Source: an uncultured Eubacteriales bacterium
GTDB lineage: Bacteria > Bacillota > Clostridia > Oscillospirales > Acutalibacteraceae
DNA: 64,000 bases
Assembly: GCA_934695425.1 (NCBI GenBank)
Contig: CAKUVH010000001.1
Coordinates: 124,001-188,000 of the forward strand
Reading direction: 5' to 3'
Shown in pieces: positions 50,989 to 60,497 of this stretch. Made by a program: the position numbers and the translations under genes. A model generated the notes under the pieces. That model did no database searches. It was not told the DNA's origin and worked only from the letters and a program-made list of their open reading frames with translations. Positions within the stretch are counted from its first letter, which is position 1; each line of letters begins with the position of its first letter.

Positions 50989-51963
50989 ATGAGTCAGAAT
51001 ATCGGTAATGTAAACGATAACACGGAAGTTCAAATCAGTGATGAATTTTCCGAAAAATACGTACTTGAAACTACTGGTTTGACAAAGACGTATTCTCGCA
51101 AAAATGTGGTAAACAACCTTAATATGAAAATAAGAAAAGGTGATATATACGGCTTTATAGGAAAGAACGGTGCCGGTAAAACCACAACTATAAAGATGAT
51201 AACAGGTATGATTTCGCCTTCTTCGGGCAGTATTAAACTTTTCGGCAAAGAGAAATTATCCGATTCCAGGAAAAAAATAGGTTGTATAATCGAGAGCCCT
51301 GCTTTTTATCCTTATATGAGTGCTCATGACAACATTGAAGCCCAACGTCTTTTAAAAGGAGTTAAGGATAAATCGATAACTAATGAGCTTTTAGAGATTG
51401 TAGGTCTTAAAGATGTTGGCAAGAAAAAATTAAAGAATTTTTCACTTGGTATGAAACAAAGACTGGGTATAGCTCTTGCATTAGTCGGCGACCCTGAAAT
51501 ATTGCTTTTAGATGAACCTATAAATGGTTTGGATCCTTCCGGAATCAAAGAAATCAGAGAATTGGTTTTGAAATTGAGCAGAGAAGCCGGAATTACTGTT
51601 TTGATTTCCAGTCACATACTTAGCGAACTCACTAAAATATCTTCAGCTTACGGAGTTATTAAAGACGGAAATTTGATTGCACAATTTACTAAAGAGGAAT
51701 TAGAACAAAGAGTAAGACCTAATCTTAAAATCAAAGTCAATGATTTAGAGAAATCTATAAGCATTTTAAAAGAAAAATTCCCTGAGATAGAGCTAAATAT
51801 CATTGACGGCGAAATTGTGGTTTACAATATGACAGATGATTTTAGAGGCATTACAAATGCTTTGGAAGAATCTGAAATAATTATACAATCTTTGTCCAAG
51901 AGCGAAGGAGATTATGAAAATTATTTCATAAGTCTTATGGAAGGAGAAATTAAAGATGAGTAA
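50989..51963 (+). CDS. ABC transporter ATPase (BcrA/LanF immunity-type)
   Basis: A 324-residue ATPase. A polar N-terminal extension of about 20 residues precedes the core: Walker A GKNGAGKTTT, signature FSLGMKQRLGIAL, Walker B ILLLDEPINGLDPSG, and SSHILSELTKI. The C-terminal tail is typical of drug and lantibiotic-immunity (BcrA/LanF) exporters. AGGAGG is 7 nt before the ATG. It pairs with the permease overlapping by 8 bp. Confidence 0.9.
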   Translation: MSQNIGNVNDNTEVQISDEFSEKYVLETTGLTKTYSRKNVVNNLNMKIRKGDIYGFIGKNGAGKTTTIKMITGMISPSSGSIKLFGKEKLSDSRKKIGCIIESPAFYPYMSAHDNIEAQRLLKGVKDKSITNELLEIVGLKDVGKKKLKNFSLGMKQRLGIALALVGDPEILLLDEPINGLDPSGIKEIRELVLKLSREAGITVLISSHILSELTKISSAYGVIKDGNLIAQFTKEELEQRVRPNLKIKVNDLEKSISILKEKFPEIELNIIDGEIVVYNMTDDFRGITNALEESEIIIQSLSKSEGDYENYFISLMEGEIKDE

Positions 51964-52732
51964 TTTACTTAAGTATGATTTTTATAAATTAATTCGTAGC
52001 AAATCTTTTTACATTTGCGCCGTTATATCACTGCTGCTTTCTACTTTGGCTGTTTATTTCTCTGCGGATTTATATAATGCAACAGGATATAATTTGTTTA
52101 AGCCCTATGACAGTCTCATTGGTATCTCTGATGGTTTGGTATCTTCTAGTTTGCTAATTATCATAGCTATTGTTACTTTTATTCCTTCGGATTTTAGTTT
52201 TGGAACAATAAAAAACATGATTTCTTCAGGAGCAAATAGAGTAAATATTTATCTTTCAAAATTGATAGTTTCTTGCGCGATAGTTTTTTCATATTTGTTT
52301 GTAAACATGATATGTTGCGGTATAACAGGAGCAATCATGGGTGAAGTTGGGGAGTATACTCGAGATACATACCTGACACTGTTGAAAGTATTTGGGTACA
52401 CATTTTTAGTATTAATGACACTGGTTTCCATATGCGTTATGATTAGCTTTTTGATTAGAAAGAAGAGCATTGTTATTACCGTAGCGATTTTGGTAAACAC
52501 AGTAGCAACGAGCTTTATAGCACCTATCATAGATTTTTGCGTTAAACTTATTCCTTCGGTAGAGGAATTTTCATCAATGAAATATTTCCCAGGTTCATAT
52601 CTTGGTGTGGGAATGAGTATAAATTCAATGCCTCAAAAAGATTTAATAACCTCGCTCATAGTATGCGGTGTGTATATTATTGCTTGTTCGGTAATCGGAA
52701 TACTTGTTTTCAGAAAAGTAGACATAGATTAA
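51956..52732 (+). CDS. ABC-2 type permease (BcrB/LanE-like)
   Basis: A 258-residue membrane protein with six helices. It starts MSNLLKYDFYKLIRSKSFY and has the SFGTIKNMISSGANRVNIYLSKL motif typical of ABC-2 immunity and bacitracin-resistance permeases. It overlaps the ATPase gene. The substrate could be a peptide or lipid; the leader-bearing protease gene downstream suggests peptide traffic, by inference. Confidence 0.87.
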   Translation: MSNLLKYDFYKLIRSKSFYICAVISLLLSTLAVYFSADLYNATGYNLFKPYDSLIGISDGLVSSSLLIIIAIVTFIPSDFSFGTIKNMISSGANRVNIYLSKLIVSCAIVFSYLFVNMICCGITGAIMGEVGEYTRDTYLTLLKVFGYTFLVLMTLVSICVMISFLIRKKSIVITVAILVNTVATSFIAPIIDFCVKLIPSVEEFSSMKYFPGSYLGVGMSINSMPQKDLITSLIVCGVYIIACSVIGILVFRKVDID

Positions 52733-52750
52733 TATATTGTTTAATTTTAG

Positions 52751-52779
52751 AACCTCCACTTGTAATCAAAGTGGGGGTT
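52751..52779 (+). terminator. Hairpin after the ABC-2 permease gene
   Basis: AACCTCCACTT with AAGTGGGGGTT (one T-G pair), loop of 7. The tail is poor in T (CTTGATGTTTAT), so read-through into the protease gene is possible. Confidence 0.55.
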
Positions 52780-52780
52780 C

Positions 52781-52809
52781 TTGATGTTTATATTTAAAAA
52801 TGTTATAAT
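52781..52809 (+). promoter_or_regulatory. Promoter of the S41 protease gene
   Basis: TTGATG, 17-bp spacer, TATAAT, directly after the hairpin and 31 bp before the ATG. Confidence 0.65.
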
Positions 52810-52840
52810 AAAATCATAAAAAGCATGGAGGTTTTAGATT

Positions 52841-54295
52841 ATGAGCACAAAAGAAAATTTTAAGTTTAATCTTGGAAATCTTGAAGAGCAAATTTTTAAT
52901 CTTGCAAACGATGGAGAAAAATTAAGCAGTAATGACTTAGAGAAAATTTCCGGCGGCAGTTTAAATAATAAATTTTTAGCAGGTTCATTAGCGAGTTTGA
53001 TGGTGCTTACAGGTACAGGCTTGAACTCTAATATCCACGCTCAAGAAGCGCCGTCCCAAAATTATACCGTAAGTGTCAATCAAAATAATCAGACCTCTGA
53101 AATAAAATATTTTACTAAAGAACAAGTTATCGAAGATATAAATTACACTCTTGATACAATAAAAAGCTTTCATATGGCGTGTAGAAATGGTTTGCCGAAG
53201 GAAGTGGAAGAACAAAGAGACTTGGAAATTGAAAATCTTTCCGAAAGCACAAGCACAGTTGATGAATGGAGGATAATTTCTCGCATACTCGCCAGATTTC
53301 ACGATGCCCACACTATAATTTTGGCCCCTAAATTTATAAATTGTAATCGCAGGCTGCCGTTTGAAACACGTTTAGAAGGTGACAAAATTTATTGTTCAGG
53401 CGGCGAATTCAAAGGTGCGGAAATAGTTGAAATAAATGGAATGAAAATTTCTGATATTTACGAAAATTTTAAACTTGGTTTTTCATATGAAATTGAAGAG
53501 TGGGCACACGCAAATTTTTTCAGAACTATTTCGAATGATTTCAGTAGCATACAAGCAAACCTCGAAAGGGCCGGAATAGATACTTTTAAACCTATGGAAT
53601 TCACTTTCAAAACGGAAAATCGAATAGTCAAAAAAAGTTTTGAACTTACCGAACCTAAAAAATACTCACGGAGCGAAAATGTTTCGTATAAAATTGATAA
53701 GGAAAACAGTGTGGGTATTATTACAATTAACCGGTGTTGTTGTGATGACAATTACGTTAAGACAGTGGATAACTTTTTTGCTGATGTTGAGGCCAACAAA
53801 GTGGAGAACGTGGTCATAGATTTAAGGCAAAACCAGGGAGGGCATAGTAGGGTTATAAATTATTTTTCTTGCTATCTCGGCAATATAAAAGACCTGAATT
53901 TCGGTAAAATCGAGAATAAGGAAAAGACAATTCATACCCACTACACGGAGAACCAGATTAAGAAAGATAGGATGGACAAGAATGTTTTTAACGGTAAGAT
54001 ATTCGTTTTATCTTCTAACTTTACTTTTAGCTCGGGAATGAGATTTGTATCTGTGCTTTCCGATAATAAATTAGCGACTGTTGTGGGCGAAGTGCCTGGA
54101 AATTCTCCGACACTTTATGGTGATATAAGCGGTCATATATTTAATACCCCGAATTCAAATTTAAGATTTTGCGCAACATATAAAAAGTTTTATCGCCCTG
54201 ATGAAACCAAAGACCCCGAAAGATTAACTCCTGATGTACAGGTCCCGGCGGAAGAGGCTTTGAACAAAACATATGAGTTGATAAAATCAAATTAA
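52841..54295 (+). CDS. S41-family peptidase with double-glycine leader
   Basis: 484 residues. The first 39 read like a bacteriocin leader: a polar helix followed by KLSSNDLEKISGG with Gly38-Gly39. A hydrophobic stretch follows (FLAGSLASLMVLTGTG, 45-60), ending near HAQ-EA like a signal peptide. From about 95 on it is an S41 (tail-specific/C-terminal-processing) protease: the DAHT motif at 155-158, VVIDLRQNQGG (324-334), and a probable nucleophile Ser397 in FTFSSGM. GEVPGNSPTLYGD and a C-terminal LTPDVQVP follow, as in other exported S41 proteins. No PDZ domain is evident. GGAGG precedes the ATG. ABC-2 exporter genes lie just upstream. Confidence 0.85.
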   Translation: MSTKENFKFNLGNLEEQIFNLANDGEKLSSNDLEKISGGSLNNKFLAGSLASLMVLTGTGLNSNIHAQEAPSQNYTVSVNQNNQTSEIKYFTKEQVIEDINYTLDTIKSFHMACRNGLPKEVEEQRDLEIENLSESTSTVDEWRIISRILARFHDAHTIILAPKFINCNRRLPFETRLEGDKIYCSGGEFKGAEIVEINGMKISDIYENFKLGFSYEIEEWAHANFFRTISNDFSSIQANLERAGIDTFKPMEFTFKTENRIVKKSFELTEPKKYSRSENVSYKIDKENSVGIITINRCCCDDNYVKTVDNFFADVEANKVENVVIDLRQNQGGHSRVINYFSCYLGNIKDLNFGKIENKEKTIHTHYTENQIKKDRMDKNVFNGKIFVLSSNFTFSSGMRFVSVLSDNKLATVVGEVPGNSPTLYGDISGHIFNTPNSNLRFCATYKKFYRPDETKDPERLTPDVQVPAEEALNKTYELIKSN

Positions 54296-54317
54296 TTTTA
54301 AGTGAATATAAAATTTT

Positions 54318-54348
54318 AACACTACTCCTTTATGAAGTAGTGTTTTTT
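54318..54348. terminator. Terminator between the S41 gene and lgt
   Basis: AACACTACT with AGTAGTGTT, 9-base loop, then TTTTT. It runs over the lgt stop codon, so it serves the plus strand best. Confidence 0.75.
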
Positions 54349-55142
54349 AATTTTTTTATCAAGATGTACGAAAAAGAGAATATGGATAATAATAAACTTA
54401 AAACAAAAGACACTTTTAAAGAAGTCCCCGGTATCAATAGGCTGTCGGTCCTAAAAAGCTCTATAATTGCTCTTAACAGGCTATAAAGAAGTAAATATAA
54501 AACAAATATATTCCCTTTGGGTAAGTCCCTTTTCTTGCTCACGAAGTGCAATATCAAAAAACAAATTAAACATCCCAAGGATTCATACAAAAAGCACGGA
54601 TGGACTGTTTTAAATCCCGTGTTTTCGCTACACATTCCCCACGGCAGGGTTGTTTCTGATCCGAATGCTTCTTGATTTACAAAATTTCCCCATCTTCCTA
54701 TACATTGACCTATCACAACTCCCATCGACATTAAGTCCAGCACAGAAAGCACATTTTTCTTTTTTATTTTTGATATGATTACCAAGCTCACAGCCCCGCC
54801 GATTATCGCTCCATAAATTGCTATTCCTCCGTGAGAAATTTTGAATATTTCTGATGGGTTTTTAAGATAGAAATCTCCCGGATAAAAAATTATATAATAA
54901 ATTCTTGCGCATATTATGGCGACAAAAGAGGGGATGATCGTGAAATTGGATATGTCATTCGAACTAAATCCAAAATCTTTTTTTCGAGATTCTATATAAC
55001 TATATGCAAGTAAAAAGCCAATTGAAATTATAATCCCGTACCAGTATATTTTAATCCCGGGGCATTGAAATGCTATGGGATTTATTTTTAAATCAATTCC
55101 CAATCCCGGGAAAGAAACATTGTAAGTAACATTGTTCATCAT
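54330..55142 (-). CDS. lgt: Prolipoprotein diacylglyceryl transferase
   Basis: Lgt adds diacylglycerol to the lipobox Cys of prolipoproteins, such as those at 7267 and 28328. The 270-residue membrane protein has YWYGIIISIGF, the catalytic HGGIAIYGAIIGG and the signature IGRWGNFVNQEAFG. It overlaps the upstream M16 gene by 4 bp (ATGA). No ribosome site is seen, so translation is probably coupled. Confidence 0.95.
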   Translation of the reverse strand: MMNNVTYNVSFPGLGIDLKINPIAFQCPGIKIYWYGIIISIGFLLAYSYIESRKKDFGFSSNDISNFTIIPSFVAIICARIYYIIFYPGDFYLKNPSEIFKISHGGIAIYGAIIGGAVSLVIISKIKKKNVLSVLDLMSMGVVIGQCIGRWGNFVNQEAFGSETTLPWGMCSENTGFKTVHPCFLYESLGCLICFLILHFVSKKRDLPKGNIFVLYLLLYSLLRAIIELFRTDSLLIPGTSLKVSFVLSLLLSIFSFSYILIKKLKNTTS

Positions 55143-56419
55143 TTTGGAGAAACTATGGATAAAGCTGAGTAATCCGGATTCAATTTGTTTTCCAAATCTT
55201 TGTTCACTTCATCTATGCTGATATTTTGCAAAGTTTCCAAGTAGTCAAAAAGCTCTTTTCCTGCTATAGCGAAATTAAATTGAGACCTTGCTATTGATGA
55301 TACACTATTAAATATTTCAAGGCTTTGGCCGTAAATTGCATTTTTTACCCTGTTAAAAGTTTTTTCGTCCAGACCGGTTTTGTGAATTTTTTCTATGTGT
55401 TTTTTTATGACCTCCGATGCCTTCTCGGGATTGTTGGACTCTCCCGAAAATATTACTGATGCATAGCCCGGCCCTTCAAGATATTCATCTGAAAAAGAAG
55501 CCATACTTATTAAATCTTTTTTAACAAGTTCTTCGTACATTTCGGAAGACGAAGAAGAAAGGCAACTTAAAATCAAATCGTTACATACTGATTTTGCCGT
55601 TGATATTCTTGTTCCCGGAGCGATGTTTTCTTTAAATCCAAGGCTAAACATAGAATTTTCTATGTCAAATTTCTGCACGATTTTGGAAGTTTTCACTTCG
55701 TTAGGTTCTTGTGGGAAAAATCTTTCGACTTCTATTTTGGGCAAATATTTAACTTTTTTATCTACAATTTCCAGTATGTCGTCACAATTCACATCTCCAA
55801 CCACGCATAAACACATATTATTTAGATTGTAAAAAGTATTGTAACAATTATATAGGATTTCTGGAGTTATTTTTGCTATAGTTTCCACTGTGCCCGCGGT
55901 GTCGATTCTTACGGGGTTGTTTTGATAAAGACTTTGAAGCAAATTTATGAAAACTTTCCAATCCGGGCTGTCATCGTACATTTTTATTTCTTGAGCGATT
56001 ATTCCGCGCTCTTTGTCTACATTTTCTTGTGTGAAATAAGGAGTTTGAACAAAATCTAATAGTATTTCGAGAGGCTTTTCGATATTTCCTGCGCAAGAAA
56101 ATAAATAAGCAGTTTTGTCAAAAGTTGTGAACGCATTTGCAGAAGCGCCTGTTTTTGAAAATAACTCAAACGCATCGCCATCTTCTCCGGCAAAAAGTTT
56201 ATGCTCGAGATAATGCGCTATTCCATCCGGTACCTCTGTGTAGGAGGAATGCCCTTTTATTCTAAATTTGTTGTTTATCGAACCGAAATTGGTTCCAAAA
56301 ATGGCATAATTTGAACAATAGCCCTTTTTAGGATAGACATACACATCCAGACCCGAAGGGTGCTTTAGATAAAAATATTCTTCTTTCAGCAGGTTGTTTG
56401 TTATTCTTTTAGGATTCAT
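55139..56419 (-). CDS. M16 zinc peptidase, catalytically competent
   Basis: 426 residues. The inverted zinc motif HYLEH (69-73 from this start) and the downstream zinc-ligand Glu region IIAQEIKMY mark it as an active M16 subunit. Two repeated M16 halves follow the usual layout. GAAGG lies 8 nt before the ATG at 56419, preferred over GTG 56428. Its neighbour is an inactive homologue, so the pair probably forms a YmfF/YmfH-like heterodimer that degrades or processes peptides. Confidence 0.9.
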   Translation of the reverse strand: MNPKRITNNLLKEEYFYLKHPSGLDVYVYPKKGYCSNYAIFGTNFGSINNKFRIKGHSSYTEVPDGIAHYLEHKLFAGEDGDAFELFSKTGASANAFTTFDKTAYLFSCAGNIEKPLEILLDFVQTPYFTQENVDKERGIIAQEIKMYDDSPDWKVFINLLQSLYQNNPVRIDTAGTVETIAKITPEILYNCYNTFYNLNNMCLCVVGDVNCDDILEIVDKKVKYLPKIEVERFFPQEPNEVKTSKIVQKFDIENSMFSLGFKENIAPGTRISTAKSVCNDLILSCLSSSSSEMYEELVKKDLISMASFSDEYLEGPGYASVIFSGESNNPEKASEVIKKHIEKIHKTGLDEKTFNRVKNAIYGQSLEIFNSVSSIARSQFNFAIAGKELFDYLETLQNISIDEVNKDLENKLNPDYSALSIVSPK

Positions 56420-57698
56420 GTTTTTCACCTTCGCTTCCTGATAAAATATATATGGTGTCTAAAGTTATATTTGACGATAGTTCTATTACTTTTTCGCGCG
56501 TGACTTCAGAAATTTCTTTGATTAAATCTTCGAAATTTTTCTTTTTTTCGTCAAATGCCTGCAAAAGATAGTACTGGCCTAAAGCGCTGAGCTTATCGTT
56601 GGAACGCCTTAAAGCTTGGGTTAGAAATAATTTTGTTTCTGCAAGTTCCGTGTCAGAAAAATTCCCAAGAGTTATATCTTTAAGTTGTTCGAGTATTTCT
56701 TTTTTCGCTTTTTCAATATTGTGATTTTCTACTCCGCTTTCCACGAGCATAATTCCTTTATGAGAATTATATCTCGAAGAGCAATAATAACAGAGACTGA
56801 GCTTTTCGCGCACGTTCATAAAAAGCTTTGATTGAGGAGTTCCGCCGAATAAAGCATTTAGAACTTTAAAAGCCGAAACGTCTGCGCTTGGATTTGCAAT
56901 TTTTGTTCGGAATCCCATGACGAGTTTGCCTTGCACCAAGTTTTGATTTTCTCTTACGGTAGTGACTTCGCTTGCGGATTCTATTATTTTTGTAGGCGGA
57001 CCGGAAATATAACTTCTTGCAATTACACTGAATTTTTCTTTTATTTTTTTCACCAAAGGTTCATATGCTCCGGCGCCGGTCATTATTATTTCGATATGTG
57101 ATTCGGAAAGCAAATTTTTCCATGCAGAGTATATTTCGTCGGGGGTTAGTTTTTGGGCATTTTCTATTGTTCCGAGCTCATTGAAACCATATAGTTCGTT
57201 CTTGCACATTATTTCTTCACAGCGTTGGCGAGCATAAAATTTTTTGTCGCTTTTTTCTGATTTTATTTCTTCTATTAATTGATATTTTTCTCTTTCCACA
57301 TCTTCTTTATTGAAAGAATTTTCGTTTATATTTGGTTCGAATACCATCATACATAACAAATCAAAAAGATTTTGGATATTATTCGAAGCACTTGGAACAA
57401 AATTGTCGTCAGGACCGATCGCCGACAGACTCATTACTTGATAATCTCCAATTTTTGCAATGCTCGAAGAAATTTTTGAGCCGTATAATTCTTCCAACCT
57501 CTGATTAACCATCCTCAATGACGGATAAGTCTTACATCCGTGTGAAAGCAAATCAGGAAGCAATGCGTTTGCGGAGAGGTTTTCTTTTTTTAATGGGGAG
57601 AAAAATGATATCGAAATTCTGGTGTCTTTAAATTTAGTTTCGGGAATGTGGGTGAAATAAACACCTTCTTGAATTTTAAATGTTTGTATATTTTTCAT
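56409..57698 (-). CDS. M16 peptidase homologue lacking the zinc motif
   Basis: 429 residues, aligned in length with the next gene, but the segment where HxxEH should stand reads ALLPDLLSHGCKTYP, so no zinc site is formed. VNQRLEELYGSKISSSI, and the M16 C-terminal RSNDKLSALGQY segment, keep the fold. It is probably the non-catalytic partner subunit. GGAGG is 9 nt before the ATG; overlaps the active subunit gene by 11 bp. Confidence 0.9.
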   Translation of the reverse strand: MKNIQTFKIQEGVYFTHIPETKFKDTRISISFFSPLKKENLSANALLPDLLSHGCKTYPSLRMVNQRLEELYGSKISSSIAKIGDYQVMSLSAIGPDDNFVPSASNNIQNLFDLLCMMVFEPNINENSFNKEDVEREKYQLIEEIKSEKSDKKFYARQRCEEIMCKNELYGFNELGTIENAQKLTPDEIYSAWKNLLSESHIEIIMTGAGAYEPLVKKIKEKFSVIARSYISGPPTKIIESASEVTTVRENQNLVQGKLVMGFRTKIANPSADVSAFKVLNALFGGTPQSKLFMNVREKLSLCYYCSSRYNSHKGIMLVESGVENHNIEKAKKEILEQLKDITLGNFSDTELAETKLFLTQALRRSNDKLSALGQYYLLQAFDEKKKNFEDLIKEISEVTREKVIELSSNITLDTIYILSGSEGEKHES

Positions 57699-57728
57699 GT
57701 TTTATTTACCTCCGATTCATAGTTTATA

Positions 57729-58034
57729 TTATTTTTCAGGCGGTCTTTTTTGGGCTTTCTTTTTGCGTTTTTTCTTTTTGGAAAGCGTTAAAATCAGACC
57801 TATTACAGAGATACATATCAATAATATTCCGCCGTAGAGAAGTAAAGAGCCGTCATAAATAAAGTCGTGAGCATATTTGGATGATTTAATAAAATTGAAA
57901 TTTTCTCCCTTGGAATTTGAAGATGATAAAAATTTTGTACCAAAATCCATAGCGGCTGTATTTAATTTGCTAAATGGCAATATTATCGCGGTACTTACCG
58001 CAGCAGCAAATATTTTTTTAAGTGATTTATTCAA
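57729..58034 (-). CDS. Small exported membrane protein, unknown
   Basis: 101 residues from TTG at 58034, with CGGAGG 8 nt upstream. A signal-peptide-like N terminus (KKIFAAAVSTAIILPFSKLNTAA) is followed by a short polar segment and one membrane helix (about 65-90). A very basic tail (KKKKRKKKAQKR) follows, so the C terminus is cytosolic. No family recognised. Placed just upstream of the M16 pair in the same direction. Confidence 0.6.
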   Translation of the reverse strand: MNKSLKKIFAAAVSTAIILPFSKLNTAAMDFGTKFLSSSNSKGENFNFIKSSKYAHDFIYDGSLLLYGGILLICISVIGLILTLSKKKKRKKKAQKRPPEK

Positions 58035-58142
58035 TGTTATAACCTCCGAAATTTTGCATATAAATTTGTATGTTATATTATAATTTTGATTACTATATAA
58101 GAGTTTATACAATAACGGAAATTTTTTCAATTATAATTATTT

Positions 58143-58171
58143 TTGAAATTTATTTCACATTGTATTATACT
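58143..58171 (+). promoter_or_regulatory. Promoter of cdd and transketolase genes
   Basis: TTGAAA, 17-bp spacer, TATACT, 45 bp before the cdd start. Confidence 0.65.
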
Positions 58172-58216
58172 ATAAGAATTGAGGTTATAAACAAAATCGG
58201 AAGGAGATTTTTTAAA

Positions 58217-58630
58217 TTGGAATATACAAAGTTGTTAATACGCAAAGCTTTGGAGTCACGGGAAAACGCTTATACGCCGTATTCTCACTTCAAAGTAGGC
58301 GCAGCGCTTCTTACAGGCGATGACAAAGTCTACGGAGGATTTAACATAGAGTGCGCGGCTTATTCCGTATGTAATTGTGCGGAAAGGACTGCTTTATTTA
58401 GAGCCGTATACGATGGACATAAAAATTTCAAAGCAATTGCGGTAGTTGGAGGAAAAGAAGGTCAGGATATAGATTCTTACGCTCCGCCGTGCGGAATGTG
58501 TCGTCAAGCGTTGAGGGAATTTGTTGACCCTAAAGAATTTAATGTTATACTCGCAAAAAATGAAAATGATTTTGAAATTTATACACTTGAAGATTTGTTG
58601 CCGATTAGTTTTGGACCGAGCAATCTGTAG
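58217..58630 (+). CDS. cdd: Cytidine deaminase
   Basis: Deaminates cytidine and deoxycytidine for pyrimidine salvage. 137 residues from TTG (GGAAGGAG upstream). It has YTPYSHFKVGAALLTGDD, the zinc motif CNCAERTALF and PPCGMCRQALREF. The longer frame to 58070 crosses the promoter and is rejected. Confidence 0.94.
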   Translation: MEYTKLLIRKALESRENAYTPYSHFKVGAALLTGDDKVYGGFNIECAAYSVCNCAERTALFRAVYDGHKNFKAIAVVGGKEGQDIDSYAPPCGMCRQALREFVDPKEFNVILAKNENDFEIYTLEDLLPISFGPSNL

Positions 58631-58656
58631 TATAAAATAAATTGGAGGAAATACTG

Positions 58657-59469
58657 TTGAATTTAAAAGAAAAATGTATCGAAATAAGGAAGAGTATCCT
58701 AACCGAGATAGGCACCTTGGGTGTAGGGCACTTGGGCGGCTCTCTTTCTATAGTTGAATTGCTTGTGACTTTGTATAACAATCACATGAACGTAGATCCC
58801 AAAGACCCTAAAAAAGAAGGGCGAGACAGATTGGTCGTATCGAAAGGCCATAGCGGTCCGGCGGTTTATGCCGTCCTTGCTGATTTAGGATATTTCCCAA
58901 AAGATTGGTTATTGACTCTTAATAAGCCCGGAACTAATTTGCCCAGCCACTGCGACATGAATCGTACTCCCGGAATCGATATGACTACCGGTTCTTTGGG
59001 TCAAGGTTTTTCCTGTGCTGTCGGAATAGCTCTTGCTTCGAAGTTAAAATCCGATGGTGCTAAAATTTACACCATAATAGGCGACGGAGAAACTCAAGAA
59101 GGACAAATCTGGGAAGCCGCAATGTTTGCCTCTCACAAAAAATTAAATAATCTAATTGCTTTTACAGACTACAACAAACTTCAATTGGATGGAGAAGTTA
59201 AAGATATCTGTGGCATAGAACCCCTTGACAAAAAATGGGAAGCTTTCGGATGGGACGTTTTGACTGTAGATGACGGAAATGATTGCGAAAAGATAAATGA
59301 GGCTATTTTAGAAGCAAAAAATGCAGATAAGCCCGTAATGATAATACTAAATACGGTTAAAGGTTCCGGAATCAAATTTGCAGAAGACGCCGGAGTTTCA
59401 AATCATAGCATGAACGTAAGTAAAGAGATGTTTGAAAAGGGCATGCAGGAATTGGGAGGCAAATGTTAA
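58657..59469 (+). CDS. Transketolase, N-terminal (thiamine-diphosphate) subunit
   Basis: 270 residues of the split transketolase found in many Clostridia and archaea. HLGGSLSIVELLVTLY, VSKGHSGPAVYAVL, TGSLGQGFS and the cofactor motif GDGETQEGQIWEAAM are present. The TTG at 58657 follows GGAGG by 9 nt. It works with the C-terminal subunit encoded next, in the non-oxidative pentose phosphate pathway; its ribose product feeds the PRPP synthase encoded at 61574. Confidence 0.93.
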   Translation: MNLKEKCIEIRKSILTEIGTLGVGHLGGSLSIVELLVTLYNNHMNVDPKDPKKEGRDRLVVSKGHSGPAVYAVLADLGYFPKDWLLTLNKPGTNLPSHCDMNRTPGIDMTTGSLGQGFSCAVGIALASKLKSDGAKIYTIIGDGETQEGQIWEAAMFASHKKLNNLIAFTDYNKLQLDGEVKDICGIEPLDKKWEAFGWDVLTVDDGNDCEKINEAILEAKNADKPVMIILNTVKGSGIKFAEDAGVSNHSMNVSKEMFEKGMQELGGKC

Positions 59470-60398
59470 TGGAAATGAGAGAGCTTTTTTCAAATGAAAT
59501 TGAAAAAATAATGAACGAAAATGATAATATAGTAATTTTAAACGCGGACTTAGCTAAACCAAACGGATTTGGGAATTTGCAAAAAAAATATCCCGAAAAA
59601 GTTATCAATGTCGGAATAGCAGAGCAAAATATGGCGTGTATTGCCGCCGGAATGAGCAGCTATGGATATATTCCGTTTATTTGTACTTTTACACCTTTTG
59701 CTACGAGAAGAATATGCGATCAAATCGCAATATCTATTTGTTATGCGAAACAGAATGTTAAAATAATAGGAACGGATCCCGGAATAAGTGCCGAATACAA
59801 CGGCGGGACCCATATGAGCATGGAAGATATAGGGGTGCTCAGAAGTATACCTAATATGGTGATATTTGAACCTGTCGATAATAATCAATTGAAGAATTTA
59901 TTACCTCAAATCATTGATTATAAGGGCCCTGTATATATCAGAATGTTTAGAAAAACTACCCCCGATATATTCAGCGAAGATGAAAGATTTAATTTATTTA
60001 AATCTAAAATTATTAAATCCGGCGAAGATGTAAGTATTTTCTGCTCCGGCATTATGGTATCGGAAGTGCTGGAGGCAAATAAAGAGCTTGAAAAATTGGG
60101 CATAAACGCAGAAATAATCAATGTTCATACGATTAAGCCTCTTGACGAAGAAACCGTTATAAATTCCGCCAAAAAAACAAAAGCTGTAGTTACTGCCGAA
60201 AATCATAACATAATAGGCGGCCTGAGGTCTGCTGTTGCTGAAACTCTTAGTGAAAATTGCCCTGTTCCTTTAAGGAGCATCGGCGTACGTGATACGTTTG
60301 GTCAAGTTGGAAAGATGCCGTTTTTGAAAGAAACTTATAATATGACTTCTGAAGATATTGTGAATGCGGTTTTGTCAGTTTTGAAGATGAAAAAATAA
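59469..60398 (+). CDS. Transketolase, C-terminal subunit
   Basis: 309 residues starting MEMRELFSNEIEKI, with GGGAGG 8 nt before the ATG and a one-base overlap with the previous stop (TAATG). The pyrimidine-binding part has NVGIAEQNMACIAAGMSSYG, FTPFATRR and THMSMEDIGVLRSIP. The C-terminal part has VHTIKPLDEE. Forms the heteromeric enzyme with the N-terminal subunit. Confidence 0.94.
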   Translation: MEMRELFSNEIEKIMNENDNIVILNADLAKPNGFGNLQKKYPEKVINVGIAEQNMACIAAGMSSYGYIPFICTFTPFATRRICDQIAISICYAKQNVKIIGTDPGISAEYNGGTHMSMEDIGVLRSIPNMVIFEPVDNNQLKNLLPQIIDYKGPVYIRMFRKTTPDIFSEDERFNLFKSKIIKSGEDVSIFCSGIMVSEVLEANKELEKLGINAEIINVHTIKPLDEETVINSAKKTKAVVTAENHNIIGGLRSAVAETLSENCPVPLRSIGVRDTFGQVGKMPFLKETYNMTSEDIVNAVLSVLKMKK

Positions 60399-60497
60399 TC
60401 TTTTATATTGAAATATTTAGAATAAAGTTGTAAAATAATTATCGTTATTTTATTTTATTTTACGTATAACGGATTTCTGGATATAGGAGTGAATTTC

